From the NCBI RefSeq assembly GCF_005843925.1, contig NZ_VCBC01000007.1, positions 124,001-188,000 of the forward strand: DNA of 64,000 nt, written 5' to 3'. Made by a program: the position numbers and the translations under genes. A model generated the notes under the pieces. The model was not told where the DNA came from. It did no database searches and saw only the letters and a program-made list of their open reading frames with translations. Source of the stretch: Thalassotalea litorea (GTDB lineage Bacteria > Pseudomonadota > Gammaproteobacteria > Enterobacterales > Alteromonadaceae). Shown in pieces: positions 38,201 through 47,485 of this stretch. The stretch's first letter is position 1. Each line of letters begins with the position of its first letter.

Positions 38201-39537
38201 TCCATAATATTGGTAAATCGCAAACGCCTGGGCTTATCGTAATGAGTATTGATGATGGTACGAGCTTAGCCGATATCGACCCTATGGTGGATGCACTAGT
38301 GGTGGTGATCAATACCACAGCAATGGAGCAATCTCATACTGTCGCGACAGCAACCGGTTTTGCATTGCACGATATCCAATTAAACTCGGTAGACAGTCTT
38401 GCTGCCAGTGCTTTCTTTAGCGAAGGTGAAGGCGAGGGCACGTTCACCGTTCCGGCATTTACCACCTCAGTTTTTGTCAAAGCTCAGGGAGAAATGCAAG
38501 GTCAAGGTTTATCCGCATATGCGACATCCGGTGCACCAGACGTCGTGCCTTACGGTGATACCACCATTTTTGTTAAAGGCGATATGAATGGCTGGCAGAA
38601 TGATGACGCCATGACTTATGTTGGCGATGGCGTTTACGAGTTGGACATTTCACTTACTGCTGGCGATTACTATTTTAAAGTCGCAGATGCAGATTGGGCG
38701 GCGGTGAACTTAGGTGCGCCAAGTACCGATCCTGTGGTTATTGGTGACGATAAAGTGTTGCTACCCTATAGCAATGATAACCTGTTGATTAGCTTAACGG
38801 ATGATACGACATACACCTTCCGTTTAGATGCCAGCAACCCAGACGCTCCGGTACTCACTGTCGAGTTCGAAGAGCCTTACTATGGTACCGCGGTGTTCCT
38901 TCGCGGTGACATGAATGGATGGAGTGAAGACAACCAATTCACATATATCGGTAATGATATGTACTCATTGACCACGACCATCGAAGCTGGCGACAAATAC
39001 TTCAAAGTTGCATCTGCTGACTGGTCTAGTGTCAATATGGGCGCACCAGCGGATGATACCGAAGTATTTGAAGGCGAATCACAGCAGTTAGTGTCTGGCT
39101 CAAATGACAATATGCATATGGTATTTGCAGACGGTGAATATACCTTTATCTTTGATGTATCCAATCAACAAGAACCAAAATTACGGGTATACAGCGCCAA
39201 AATGTTTGGTGATACAACCGTATATGTAAAAGGTGGTATGAATGGTTGGTCTGAAGATGATGCTATGACCTATGTCGGGAACAGCACGTATACGCTTACC
39301 TTGTCTTTAGACGCACAGAGCTATGAGTTCAAGGTTGCATCGCAGGATTGGGCGACGGTTAACTTAGGCGCCACCTCTGGTGATGATGCTGATGTCTTCT
39401 TAGATAGCGCAGAAGCCTTGGTTCAGGATTCACAGGATAATTTTAAAATTGATATTACTGAAGCGGGTGAGTATCTGTTTACGGTAACCGGTCCGGATCC
39501 GTTAAATTCAACGCTAACGGTTAGCAAAGTCATGTAA
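35227..39537 (+). CDS. pulA: Surface or secreted pullulanase with three C-terminal repeat domains
   Basis: A 1436-residue GH13 enzyme that hydrolyses alpha-1,6 bonds in pullulan and branched maltodextrins. A lipoprotein signal (ALVSLFLTACGGES) suggests surface anchoring. A short Cys-containing duplication (CDVPMVPD and CPVPTVPD, about 38-80), a PUD-like sandwich (about 90-210) and a CBM48-like region (about 330-430) precede the barrel. Hallmarks are YNWGY-type FNWGYDPKHFNAPDGSYA, nucleophile D714 in DGFRFDIMGH, acid/base E743 in YFYGEGWD and D843 in SKHDNETLWD. Three repeats of about 107-110 residues follow (1109-1218, 1219-1325 and 1326-1436), each starting with a beta strand and MNGW. They look like SusE/F-type starch-binding domains (inference). 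A strong terminator follows. Confidence 0.94.
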   Translation: MMKTTKNLANLLIVALVSLFLTACGGESDVKSGESLLTCDVPMVPDASGTSCVAPEPIQCPVPTVPDALNETCIVGVDPNAPTPVYFPAENEAVLYFNLGTDNEDDYIGYRLHTWNTDQCDAYAPPHDESDWANGHEYAGIDPTYGAYYILNLKEGYSECGNFIIHIGTDDAGKAMGSGDFQMPLQQDDPTYARMNFTFNGEPSVFEYPVESLGKQPIKAADFSAHWIDVDTFVWSADADIASVKLHHSATAGIEADDNDTFNGTTLELMAVDLTDEQKAFAPKVADWPAYQGNWTAEDAKSVLKGQLVLVGYNSDGETVAASNVQADKVLDYLYTMGDMDADEANLGVRYNNGMIDVALWAPTAQNVVLKAYNADKVETGSYPMSEDTMTGIWSHSSDLAMDRAFYQFEITVYHPQNQMIETLVVTDPYSVSLSTNGNYSQFVNLEDSDLFPDGWMEQTIPTVMDTEDAVIYEAHIRDFSIFDETVSAENRGKYLAFSETESAGMMHLKSLADSGLTHFHILPANDIASINEDNNEVVNLTNTVAELCAIRADAPVCGVENDNATLLEVLESYDVYETDSQELMNVLRGIDSFNWGYDPKHFNAPDGSYASDSDGVARIKEMRTMIQSLHETGLRVVLDVVYNHTNSAGLWDNSVLDKIVPGYYHSRDLWTGSVIQDTCCNDTALEHQMMDKLMVDSLLMWSEQYKYDGFRFDIMGHGSKQQMLAAREAVRAIDADTYFYGEGWDRNDRGFEQANQFNMAGTEISTFNDRIRDGVRKPYIFSEEYNDDSFFRLDSVKYGLAGSLQDYVLETANGTATKGISFGYSMYAKDPADVVNYVSKHDNETLWDNLQIVLPETMGLLDRVRVQNLSQSVMLMAQGVPFLQLGGDFLRSKSLDRNTYDAGDWYNKVDYSFDSNNYRVGRPLEYSEGDGDDQIDNIDELVHLLSEDNAKPYFNEILFASDVFKEFLSIRKSSKLFRLTTAQDVIDRVGFHNIGKSQTPGLIVMSIDDGTSLADIDPMVDALVVVINTTAMEQSHTVATATGFALHDIQLNSVDSLAASAFFSEGEGEGTFTVPAFTTSVFVKAQGEMQGQGLSAYATSGAPDVVPYGDTTIFVKGDMNGWQNDDAMTYVGDGVYELDISLTAGDYYFKVADADWAAVNLGAPSTDPVVIGDDKVLLPYSNDNLLISLTDDTTYTFRLDASNPDAPVLTVEFEEPYYGTAVFLRGDMNGWSEDNQFTYIGNDMYSLTTTIEAGDKYFKVASADWSSVNMGAPADDTEVFEGESQQLVSGSNDNMHMVFADGEYTFIFDVSNQQEPKLRVYSAKMFGDTTVYVKGGMNGWSEDDAMTYVGNSTYTLTLSLDAQSYEFKVASQDWATVNLGATSGDDADVFLDSAEALVQDSQDNFKIDITEAGEYLFTVTGPDPLNSTLTVSKVM
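38551..39534 (+). repeat. Three repeated domain-coding units in the pullulanase gene
   Basis: Units begin at about 38551, 38881 and 39202 and encode FVKGDMNGW, FLRGDMNGW and VYVKGGMNGW. Each continues with a YFKVA or EFKVA motif, a W-x-x-VN-x-GA motif and an N-D-N or D-N block. The units have diverged at the DNA level, so the duplication is not recent. Confidence 0.85.
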
Positions 39538-39571
39538 TCAAACTCAGAGTTTGAATTCAGATTAAAGAATG

Positions 39572-39600
39572 AAAAAACGCCCGAAAGGGCGTTTTTTTTT
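39572..39600 (+). terminator. Intrinsic terminator after pullulanase
   Basis: ACGCCC, loop GAAA, GGGCGT, followed by nine T residues. An A-run precedes the stem. Confidence 0.95.
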
Positions 39601-39675
39601 ATGGGAATTGGGAATTCCCGCAAGTGAACAGGTGGCAGGTTTCAGGATTCAGAAAAACACCTCCGCCTCGCGTCA

Positions 39676-39699
39676 CTCCCTGCTACGACAGGGAATCTA
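39676..39699. repeat. REP-like palindromic repeat, copy B
   Basis: CTCCCTGCT followed by ACGACAGGGAATCTA matches 22 of 24 bases of copy A at 7942. It can form the same TCCCTG/CAGGGA hairpin. Confidence 0.55.
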
Positions 39700-40204
39700 T
39701 ACCACGAGACTGAATGTCTCTAACGTGCCAATCGCCGGAATTAAAATTCCCTCAGGGTGGAGATTACGATTTATCGTAATGGAGGGATAATGCGAAAAAC
39801 GCATTGGGTGGATAACGTTTCATTGGATGAAACCTTGGTAACAGCAAATCAAAAGCGCCATGCGGTGATACTACACGGCATCTTAGACAAAAGACGCGCG
39901 AACGGTAGCCGGCTACCAATATTTAAAATCCTTATCAGGCGACCTGGCAAACTCACAATTACCTAACGTTATTGAATAAATGCATAAGTGAAGTGTACAA
40001 AATGCTACACAAATTTTGCCCACATTTGCATTCCTAAACAGGGATTTTTCGATATATTAAATTCCCCCACACGCCATAAATTTGGCGCAATAATAATCAT
40101 GAGGTGGTCTTTCCAGTACAATTTTTGGTTGTTCTGCATATGTTGCGCAGTTAGCTGTAAAGCGCATTTGCAAGAGATTCTACCCCAAATAATAAGGAAC
40201 ATTT

Positions 40205-43200
40205 ATGAAGCAATTCTTTCGACCGACTCGGTTAACGACCGCATGTCTGTTTGCACTTTGCTCAACCAGTTTATCAGCATTTGCTGATCCTGCGCTGACT
40301 GAGCCACAGGGTAAAGCCCTTGAATTTACGCTTATCACTGGTGATAAGGTATCCGCAGTTGTTAAAAATGACGGTTCATTGGCCGGCATCCGTTTACTGT
40401 CTGGAGATGATCAAGAGGTCATCACCAGCATTTTTAAACGAGGCAACGACATTTATTTGGTGCCGGAAAAGGCCAAAGCCCTGGTGGATAGCCAAGCCAT
40501 TGATCTGGAACTGTTTAATATCAGCAAATTGCATCAGTCTGGCTATGATGATGCTACCACACCTAATTTACCCGTGATTATTGAGTATACCGATGGCAGC
40601 CTTGCCGGCAGTGCCACACCACAGGTTTTAGCCGGTACAGAGTTCATTGGTGAAATAGAAATTATTGATGTTGCAGCTTTTGGCATTCAAAAAGATAAGG
40701 CTGCAGATGTATTCGCAAAACTTACCGCTGACAGTAATGTTGAAGGGGTATGGTTAGACGCAATGGTTCACGCTGACAAAGCCTCTTCGAAAGGGGCCCT
40801 AACGACCACGGTTCCCCTGACGGGAGCTTATGGTAATTATGCTTCAGCCTTTAATGGTGAAGGCGTTACTGTGGCGGTGCTTGATACGGGTTACGATATC
40901 GAACATAGTGATCTAAACGGGCGAGTAATCGCTTCGAAAGACTTCACCTGGTCTCGTAATGGTGTTGATGACTTAAACGGCCACGGTACCCATGTGGCGA
41001 CCACAGTGGCTGGAACCGGTAATGAATCTGACGGCAAGTGGGTTGGTATGGCTCCCGGTGCAAACCTGTTAGTGGGCAAAGTCCTCGGCAATACGGGCGG
41101 TGGTTACACCTATGGGATTCTAAGCGGCATGCAATGGGCCGTCAATAATGGCGCAGACATCATTAATATGTCATTAGGCGGCACCGCAACCTATTGTGGT
41201 GGCCCTATGGTTGATTTGGTTGAAGCGTATCGCGACCAGGCATTATTTGTTATCTCTGCGGGTAATAATTTCACTCGTCAAACTATTGGCTCTCCAGGTT
41301 GTGCACCGAGCGCACTAACCGTTGGAGCCATTGACCGTGACAATAACACGGCATCATTTTCGTCTCGTGGTCCGTCGCCTGACGGTCACTCCGCCAAGCC
41401 AGATATCGCCTCCCAGGGAGTCAATGTGGTTGCAGGCGCATCAGGTGGTTATGCCGATACGGCATATCGTAGCCTGTCTGGTACTTCGATGGCATCACCT
41501 CATGTTGCCGGCGGTGCTGCACTATTGATGCAGGCACGTCCGAACCTTAGTCCACAACAAGTAAAAAGTGTGCTGACTTCATCGGCAGTGAATAATAACT
41601 CCCATGTTCTGGAGCAAGGCGCCGGGCCAATGGACGTGAATCAGGCGATGATCCAGGCAGTGGTTGGCCAGGCAAATCAGGAATTAGGTCTATTCCCATA
41701 TGGCCTGGACAAGCAACGAATCTATCGCGACGTTTCATTGCAAAACCTTAGTGATGAAGACATTAGCCTGAAATTGAAAGTCGATTTTATCGGTGAGGAC
41801 GGTAATACGCAATTACCAGCAACCATCGCAGGATTAGATACTCATAGTGTCGTGATCCCCGCCAATGGTAGTGCAGAACTGCCGGTATGGATTGATCCAG
41901 GTGTAGCCTTGAGAAACTCAGCATACGGCACCATCACTGGCCGTATCATTGGTACCAGCACCGCTAACGGCGAACAACGTTTAAGTGTGCCAGTATCGTT
42001 CTGGATCCAGGCTCCCCAGGTGGAACTGACCATTAACGCGATTGACATGCACGGTAAGCCGGCAATATCACCATCGCGAGCATTCATTGTTAATGAAGAG
42101 GATGACTGGGGACAATCGGTTAGATTGACGAACGGTCAGGCGCAGGTGTCACTACCAAAAGGTGATTACACGGTTGTCGGCAATATTATGACCTATGATA
42201 ACGATTCAGATTTTGGTGGTCTGGTTGAATCTGCCGCGCAAATGGCATACCTGAACAAAAAGATTGAATCTGATACCTATCTTGAATTTGATGCCAGAAC
42301 CGCACAAAAAGTTGAGTTTAAAACGGACCAGCCTATTTCAACTCAGGGCTATGCCTTTGGTTTTACCTACGCCTTGGATGACAACAAAGTTGCAAAACTG
42401 GCGGCAATTGACCTTGCACCGGATTATGTAAAAGACATGTATCTCTGGTCACAAGGCCACGATGACAGATTCCGTTCATTCGTAACGACCCGAGCCTATG
42501 CGCCGCAAACTCGCATATTCATGGCCAATGGTCAGGAGCTCGATCCAGTGCGTCAAAGCCTGGCATTGACTTTCCATGGTGAGGGCAGTGCGCAAGTGGT
42601 AAACGTTGGTGATGCTGGTTATGCGACTGATTGGAGTCAATTTGATTTAGAAGGCAAGATCGCCCTGATTGCTCATCCATATTATGTGACTTCTTACATG
42701 ATAAAAAATGTGATGGATCGGGGAGCAATTGGTGTTCTGTTTTATCGCCCGGGGACCTCTGGTCGTTATAAATCCACCATTCACGGCACACCAAAAATAC
42801 CGGTTGTCGGTTTAAGTGCTAAAGAAGGTGAATTACTGGCTTCTGAAGTTATCGCTGGCAATGATATCGTCCATTGGAGTGGCACCGCATTAGAGCGCTC
42901 TCCGTATGCCTATTCTTTACATCATATTACCGATGGCCGCAGTGACGGTGGTTTAATTCGTGTTCACGATAAAGATTTACACACGATTGATGCCAAATAT
43001 CATGCACAGAATGACGAGCGTCCGGCCTGGACCGATGTAATGGCAATGACCAATAGCAGTGGTGAGTTTTACTCTACCGGTAGCTCACAACTGATGATGT
43101 TGCCGATCCAGCGAAAAGAGTACTTCACGGCAACGCCAAAAAATGCCTGGACTAATGTCGTTATGCCAAACTACCGCATACAAACGGATGGGGCTTATTT

Positions 43201-43972
43201 TGATGGTCCGCGTTTGATGAGAGCAGGAGCGAATGAAAAAACCAACTGGTTTAAAGGCCCGCGCGGTGCATCCTTGTTATCCAATGGTACGCCAATCGCA
43301 AACCGTGATACCAATGTGCTGACCTTTAAGTTTCCAGCGTATGGTGATTCTTCCGGTCATGATGGTATCGGTGGCTATAATGGTTCAACCGCCTATGGCA
43401 TTCAGCTAAATGGTGAAAACCAATATCTTGATCAAGGTATGTTAAGCGTCCCAGATAACGTTTCTGACGTGCGTTTGGAAGTGCGATACACGCCGCGAGG
43501 TGTTGGTGAGCGATCGCCAGTGAATGATCATTTAGGTTCGTTTTATCAGGGAATTTTCTATTTTAACACCGATGCCAGTATCCAGGGAGCGCAACGCCTG
43601 TTAGTGCCGGTAGTTGATGTGCCCGTTGGTATCGACAATGCGATGAGTGCAGGTCAGGCAGCACGCGTTAAAATCACCGGTATGGTTGATACGTTGGGCG
43701 CTGTACCGCTAAGCAGCGTTCGCCTGCAATATGGTTATGGTCAGGAGTGTTTGTTGGATGGTGTTTATGGGTTTTCTTATTGCCCAGTGTACCAAAAATT
43801 CAGCCCTGATAACTGGCAGGATGCGCAGATTGAGCAAGTCGGTGACGACTGGTTCGCAATTATCCCAAATGATGCTGCCGCTGGTGAGTTTGTTCACCTG
43901 AGGGTTGAGGTTGCTGATATGCAGTCAAGTGCCAGCGAACAGACAACGTTACGCGCTTATATGTTGAAATAG
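40205..43972 (+). CDS. Large secreted subtilisin-like serine protease (S8)
   Basis: A 1255-residue exported protease with a signal peptide ending near LSAFADP. An N-terminal region (about 30-200), probably an inhibitor-like propeptide, is followed by the S8 domain (about 205-490) with D227 in VAVLDTGYD, H260 in NGHGTHVA and S428 in SGTSMASPHVAGG. A PA-type insert resembling IGVLFYRPGTSGRYK and IPVVGLSAKEGELL lies at about 830-885, after the catalytic domain. Fn3-like beta domains fill the rest. There is no membrane anchor or sorting signal, so it is likely released or held on the surface by other means. AAGGAA precedes the ATG. A terminator follows. It stands alone. Confidence 0.93.
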   Translation: MKQFFRPTRLTTACLFALCSTSLSAFADPALTEPQGKALEFTLITGDKVSAVVKNDGSLAGIRLLSGDDQEVITSIFKRGNDIYLVPEKAKALVDSQAIDLELFNISKLHQSGYDDATTPNLPVIIEYTDGSLAGSATPQVLAGTEFIGEIEIIDVAAFGIQKDKAADVFAKLTADSNVEGVWLDAMVHADKASSKGALTTTVPLTGAYGNYASAFNGEGVTVAVLDTGYDIEHSDLNGRVIASKDFTWSRNGVDDLNGHGTHVATTVAGTGNESDGKWVGMAPGANLLVGKVLGNTGGGYTYGILSGMQWAVNNGADIINMSLGGTATYCGGPMVDLVEAYRDQALFVISAGNNFTRQTIGSPGCAPSALTVGAIDRDNNTASFSSRGPSPDGHSAKPDIASQGVNVVAGASGGYADTAYRSLSGTSMASPHVAGGAALLMQARPNLSPQQVKSVLTSSAVNNNSHVLEQGAGPMDVNQAMIQAVVGQANQELGLFPYGLDKQRIYRDVSLQNLSDEDISLKLKVDFIGEDGNTQLPATIAGLDTHSVVIPANGSAELPVWIDPGVALRNSAYGTITGRIIGTSTANGEQRLSVPVSFWIQAPQVELTINAIDMHGKPAISPSRAFIVNEEDDWGQSVRLTNGQAQVSLPKGDYTVVGNIMTYDNDSDFGGLVESAAQMAYLNKKIESDTYLEFDARTAQKVEFKTDQPISTQGYAFGFTYALDDNKVAKLAAIDLAPDYVKDMYLWSQGHDDRFRSFVTTRAYAPQTRIFMANGQELDPVRQSLALTFHGEGSAQVVNVGDAGYATDWSQFDLEGKIALIAHPYYVTSYMIKNVMDRGAIGVLFYRPGTSGRYKSTIHGTPKIPVVGLSAKEGELLASEVIAGNDIVHWSGTALERSPYAYSLHHITDGRSDGGLIRVHDKDLHTIDAKYHAQNDERPAWTDVMAMTNSSGEFYSTGSSQLMMLPIQRKEYFTATPKNAWTNVVMPNYRIQTDGAYFDGPRLMRAGANEKTNWFKGPRGASLLSNGTPIANRDTNVLTFKFPAYGDSSGHDGIGGYNGSTAYGIQLNGENQYLDQGMLSVPDNVSDVRLEVRYTPRGVGERSPVNDHLGSFYQGIFYFNTDASIQGAQRLLVPVVDVPVGIDNAMSAGQAARVKITGMVDTLGAVPLSSVRLQYGYGQECLLDGVYGFSYCPVYQKFSPDNWQDAQIEQVGDDWFAIIPNDAAAGEFVHLRVEVADMQSSASEQTTLRAYMLK

Positions 43973-44013
43973 TTTGTTAGATTAATTAACAAAAAAATCT
44001 TTCAAAATTAATC

Positions 44014-44050
44014 AGGCCACATGTGATACAAGTCGCATGTGGCCTTTTTT
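44014..44050 (+). terminator. Intrinsic terminator after the subtilase gene
   Basis: AGGCCACATG and CATGTGGCCT pair around a 12-base loop, followed by a T-run. Confidence 0.92.
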
Positions 44051-44100
44051 GATTGCGGTTTTTGGCAGAACTTTATCGTGATCAAGTAGCCATTGGTGCA

Positions 44101-44375
44101 ATACCAATCACATTAAGTTTGTGCACAACTCAGAGTTAGGGCAGAGGTTCAGTTACAACATAGGTTTCATCGATATAGTCATTCTATATTAATGAAATAT
44201 AGGGTCGTAAATGGGCCTCTGGTAAACTCCCTACGGGTGAGTTTTAAAGGCACTTATCCTGCGTTACTGATTTTGGCTGTTTTTGAGAGCGGAATAACCA
44301 TTCTCTGCAATCAAAGCCTTGTCTAAAAGCCTTTAAATTCTCACTGAGTGAGCAATAATTTAATGTGATTGGTAT
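44101..44375. mobile_element. Possible MITE-like element with 16-base inverted ends
   Basis: ATACCAATCACATTAA at 44101-44116 and its exact reverse complement, TTAATGTGATTGGTAT, at 44360-44375 bound a 275-base non-coding segment in an otherwise empty intergenic region. The internal sequence has no transposase. A 65-codon open frame on the minus strand (44244-44441) crosses one end and is probably only part of the repeat. Target-site duplication cannot be told from the palindromic ends. A dispersed nonautonomous element is the best explanation. An old attenuated IS remnant is the alternative. Confidence 0.55.
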
Positions 44376-44616
44376 AACTGCTGAATAATAGGTTTGACCA
44401 GCGGTTGTCTGCCCTGAATTTCTCACCACCTGCTTTGCCACTTAAGCTTCGCTCTATGCCATAGAGTTTACCGTAAACGCAGAATCGACTTTATTGAACG
44501 TAGTAAAATCCATTTAAATGGTCATTCCTCAGGCTATTTTTTAATGACCGTAAGTCGACATTACAACCATCAAGTATGATGTCAAAATACACTGGCGAGG
44601 TTAGGGGGCAAATTAT
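44376..44616. other. Intergenic remainder between the MITE-like element and the small membrane protein
   Basis: Contains a short palindrome, CCATTTAAATGG (about 44510-44521), and an inverted GGTCATT/AATGACC pair nearby. No gene is supported. Confidence 0.4.
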
Positions 44617-44871
44617 TCACTGACGATCAGAATCTTGCTTATCCTTATCCTTTTCCTGCTCGCGCATAACAAGAAGAAACGTAAGATACATTTTGGTAGG
44701 CAGAGAGAATATTAAGCCAAAGGCGATACATGAGGCGCCGATTATCATACCCGAGACACCCATTTTTTCAGGTAGATAAAATACGTGAAGCAGACAATAA
44801 CCTAAGACCAATAAAAAAAGCCCAATACCTATCGCGATTTTAAGTAATTTAATTAATTTCGCTTCAGTCAT
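44617..44871 (-). CDS. Small two-helix membrane protein of unknown function
   Basis: An 84-residue protein with two predicted membrane helices (about 12-32, IAIGIGLFLLVLGYCLLHVF, and 39-68, VSGMIIGASCIAFGLIFSLP) and a highly charged C-terminal tail, REQEKDKDKQDSDRQ. AAGGAAAG precedes the ATG. It follows glmU by 25 bases on the same strand and is likely read from the glmU transcript. I do not recognise the family. No conserved catalytic motif is seen. Confidence 0.7.
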   Translation of the reverse strand: MTEAKLIKLLKIAIGIGLFLLVLGYCLLHVFYLPEKMGVSGMIIGASCIAFGLIFSLPTKMYLTFLLVMREQEKDKDKQDSDRQ

Positions 44872-44896
44872 TGGGCTTTCCTTGAAATGAATTTAT

Positions 44897-46255
44897 CTAT
44901 TTTTTGGTTGGGCGTTTCCAACCACTGATATTACGTTGCTTACCGCGAGCAACCGCGAGTGCATCATCTTCAACATCTTTAACAATGACAGAACCGGCAG
45001 CCGTTGTTGCCATATTACCGATACTAACCGGTGCCACCAAGGACGCATTAGAGCCGATAAACGCATGATCACCAATAATCGTTTGTGATTTATTAACGCC
45101 ATCGTAGTTGCAAGTAATAGTACCGGCGCCAATATTCGCTTTTGATCCAACAATGGTATCGCCTAAATAGGTCAAGTGTCCGGCTTTAGAGCCTGGGCCC
45201 AGCGTCGATTTTTTCATTTCCACGAAGTTACCCACATGAGCATCCTCTTTTAATACCGAACCCGGGCGAATGCGCGCAAATGGGCCAACACTGGATTTAT
45301 TCTCAAGCACTGCATCTTCAATTATGGTATTCGGTTTTACCACGACATTATCGCCAATCTGACAGTTCGTCAAAATGCAATTTGCACCGATTTTAACATG
45401 ATTACCAAGCTCTACTTTACCTTCGAAAATACAGTTAATATCGATTTGCACTTCTTCACCAATGCTAAGATCGCCGCGAATATCAATTCGAGCAGGATCT
45501 CGCAAACTTGCTCCGGCAATCATTAATTGTTCAGCTTGACGCGCCTGATAGGCACGCTCTAATGTTGCCAGCTGCACACGATTATTCGCACCTTCCACCT
45601 CAATCGCCGTATCCGGTTGAGCCGTGTGAATCACTTTGCCTTCACTGTGCGCCATGGCAATAATATCCGTCAGGTAATATTCACCCTGGGCATTATCATT
45701 GGATAAATTGCCAAGCCAGCGTTTTAAATCGCCGCCATTTGCTAACAAAATACCGGTATTAACTTCAGTGATTTTTAGTTGTTCTGGATTGGCATCTTTT
45801 TGCTCAACAATGCCAACAACCATGCCGTTATCTCGAACAATACGCCCATAACCCGTCGGGTTTTCCAGCTCTACCGTTAACAACGCCATGGAATTATCTT
45901 GCTTGGCCGCTAGTAACCGCTCCAATGTAGAAACCTGCGTTAAAGGCACATCGCCATATAGCACCAAAACATCTTCATCATCGTTGATATGATCACGAGC
46001 CTGATCCACCGCATGGCCAGTGCCTAATTGTTGTGTCTGTTCGACAAAGGTTAAATCATCGCCTTGAATAACGTTTTTAAGTACGTCGCCACCAAAACCA
46101 TAAACCAGATTGATTTGCTGAGCATCTAAAGCGCGAGCGGAATCAATAACGTGCTCAACCATGGATTTATGGGCAACAGGATGAAGAACTTTAGGAAGTT
46201 TAGAGCGCATACGAGTACCTTTACCCGCTGCTAAAATCACGACTGAAAGAGACAT
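44897..46255 (-). CDS. glmU: Bifunctional GlcNAc-1-P uridyltransferase / glucosamine-1-P acetyltransferase
   Basis: A 452-residue cytoplasmic enzyme (E. coli 456) that makes UDP-GlcNAc for peptidoglycan and LPS. The N-terminal uridyltransferase has [20 protein letters not shown]. The C-terminal left-handed beta-helix carries hexapeptide repeats and the acetyltransferase text [20 protein letters not shown], then [14 protein letters not shown]. It sits downstream of the ATP synthase operon on the same strand, as in many gammaproteobacteria, but here two plus-strand protease genes intervene between atpC and glmU. The C-terminal [10 protein letters not shown] end is normal. Confidence 0.97.
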   Translation of the reverse strand: MSLSVVILAAGKGTRMRSKLPKVLHPVAHKSMVEHVIDSARALDAQQINLVYGFGGDVLKNVIQGDDLTFVEQTQQLGTGHAVDQARDHINDDEDVLVLYGDVPLTQVSTLERLLAAKQDNSMALLTVELENPTGYGRIVRDNGMVVGIVEQKDANPEQLKITEVNTGILLANGGDLKRWLGNLSNDNAQGEYYLTDIIAMAHSEGKVIHTAQPDTAIEVEGANNRVQLATLERAYQARQAEQLMIAGASLRDPARIDIRGDLSIGEEVQIDINCIFEGKVELGNHVKIGANCILTNCQIGDNVVVKPNTIIEDAVLENKSSVGPFARIRPGSVLKEDAHVGNFVEMKKSTLGPGSKAGHLTYLGDTIVGSKANIGAGTITCNYDGVNKSQTIIGDHAFIGSNASLVAPVSIGNMATTAAGSVIVKDVEDDALAVARGKQRNISGWKRPTKK

Positions 46256-46389
46256 ATAGATTCCATTATTTTTACTATTCGTTTTATTTTACGTTTATTT
46301 ATCGCTAATTACATTTAACAAGTTAATTTTTATTTAATGTTCAAGAAGGTTAAGGGTATATTAAATAAAAAAATAAAAAAGAGACGCCG

Positions 46390-47286
46390 ATGCAACCGTT
46401 TTACAAATTGTTTCTTACCTTACTCATCGTTTTTACAACCGTTGATAAAGCTCAAGCTCAATGGCAACCCTTTGAATTGGTAAATGGTAAAGTAGTCATT
46501 GATATTCATCTCAACGGCATACCAGCGAAAGCCATCATAGATAGCGGTCAAAACTTCCATGCTATATCAACAGATTTTAGTGAAAGGTACCCGGAAAACC
46601 TCAAAGTAGAGCGAAACAAAGGCTACTTTGTTGATATATCGGGTCCTGTAAAAACCCCCGTATTCACCAGCGTAAAAGCGAAACTGTTCGGCGCCGATCT
46701 AGAATTACAGTATATCCCAAAAGTAAATATTAACGATGCAGACTTTATTCTTGGGTTAAGTTTCTTCAAAGGTTTAATCTTGCAGATAGATTACCCAAAT
46801 AAACGACTGCAGATGGTTCCAAGATCTGCCATTGATCTAAAATCTGTCGCCAATATTGAAATGAGGCCTGAACAAAATTCAACGTTGCCCGCAATTAAAG
46901 TGCAGGTAAACGGTGAGTCTACATGGGTTGTATTAGACACTGGCTATGAAAAAGGGTTATTCCTAAAGCGGAACTTCGTCATCGATAATAATTTGGTTGA
47001 AAGTGACGTTGAAAAGGTAGAAATCAACTCTTTAACCGATTCATTTTATGTTGAGCAATTTAGTATAAACACACTGAATATTGCCAATTACGAGTTAGAA
47101 AATATATTGTCTCAAATTCCCCTTGAAAACCAAGCGGCGCATATTTACCAAAAGCGCTCTCGATTCAATCCGGATAAATTAAAAAGAGGTGTCAAAACTA
47201 GCGGGAAGTTAGGCTACGATGTGTTAAAACACTTTATATTAACTATCGACTTTAAGCATTATAATGCCCATTTATGGGCTGGCTGA
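46390..47286 (+). CDS. Exported retropepsin-like aspartyl protease, two-lobed (paralog 1)
   Basis: A 298-residue protein with a signal peptide (LFLTLLIVFTTVDKAQA). It carries two aspartyl-protease active-site motifs in one chain: D51 in AIIDSGQNFHAIS and D183 in VVLDTGYEKGLF, about 130 residues apart. Each follows a G-x-P/W hairpin, as in PF13650/PF13975 domains. The C-terminal GKLGYDVLKHFILTIDF block is shared with the next gene. Two lobes in one chain could let it act as a monomer, like pepsin, whereas viral retropepsins dimerise (inference). Its substrate is unknown. It is divergent from glmU and has an AT-rich leader. Confidence 0.8.
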   Translation: MQPFYKLFLTLLIVFTTVDKAQAQWQPFELVNGKVVIDIHLNGIPAKAIIDSGQNFHAISTDFSERYPENLKVERNKGYFVDISGPVKTPVFTSVKAKLFGADLELQYIPKVNINDADFILGLSFFKGLILQIDYPNKRLQMVPRSAIDLKSVANIEMRPEQNSTLPAIKVQVNGESTWVVLDTGYEKGLFLKRNFVIDNNLVESDVEKVEINSLTDSFYVEQFSINTLNIANYELENILSQIPLENQAAHIYQKRSRFNPDKLKRGVKTSGKLGYDVLKHFILTIDFKHYNAHLWAG

Positions 47287-47485
47287 TATCTATGCCAGGG
47301 CTGGCAATTGAACTTTTGATAAAAATCGCAGCGCACGCCGATAAATCAATAGTCATACGCCTAAGCATTAGAACATTTTAATAGCGCCTACACATTGCAT
47401 TGGCCCTTTAAAAATATAAGAATATAAACTGTAATATACGCCAACTACATTGACGATTTAAACTAACTTAGAAGACTTAAATTTT

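Larger units (their letters stand above)
39538..40204. other. Intergenic stretch between pullulanase and subtilase genes
   Basis: Contains the pullulanase terminator (39572-39600), a REP-like repeat (39676-39699) and a further hairpin-prone segment, TCGTAATCTCC/GGAGATTACGA-like, near 39740-39785. A short open frame at 39757-39966 is not supported as a gene. The last 150 bases probably carry the subtilase promoter. Confidence 0.5.

Noticed and set aside
39757..39966. 69-codon open frame between pullulanase and subtilase
   Set aside because: It starts inside repeat-like text, has no clear ribosome-binding site or known domain, and looks like chance or decayed sequence.
44244..44441. 65-codon open frame on the minus strand
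   Set aside because: It crosses one end of the inverted-repeat element and has no start signals, so it is treated as part of the element.
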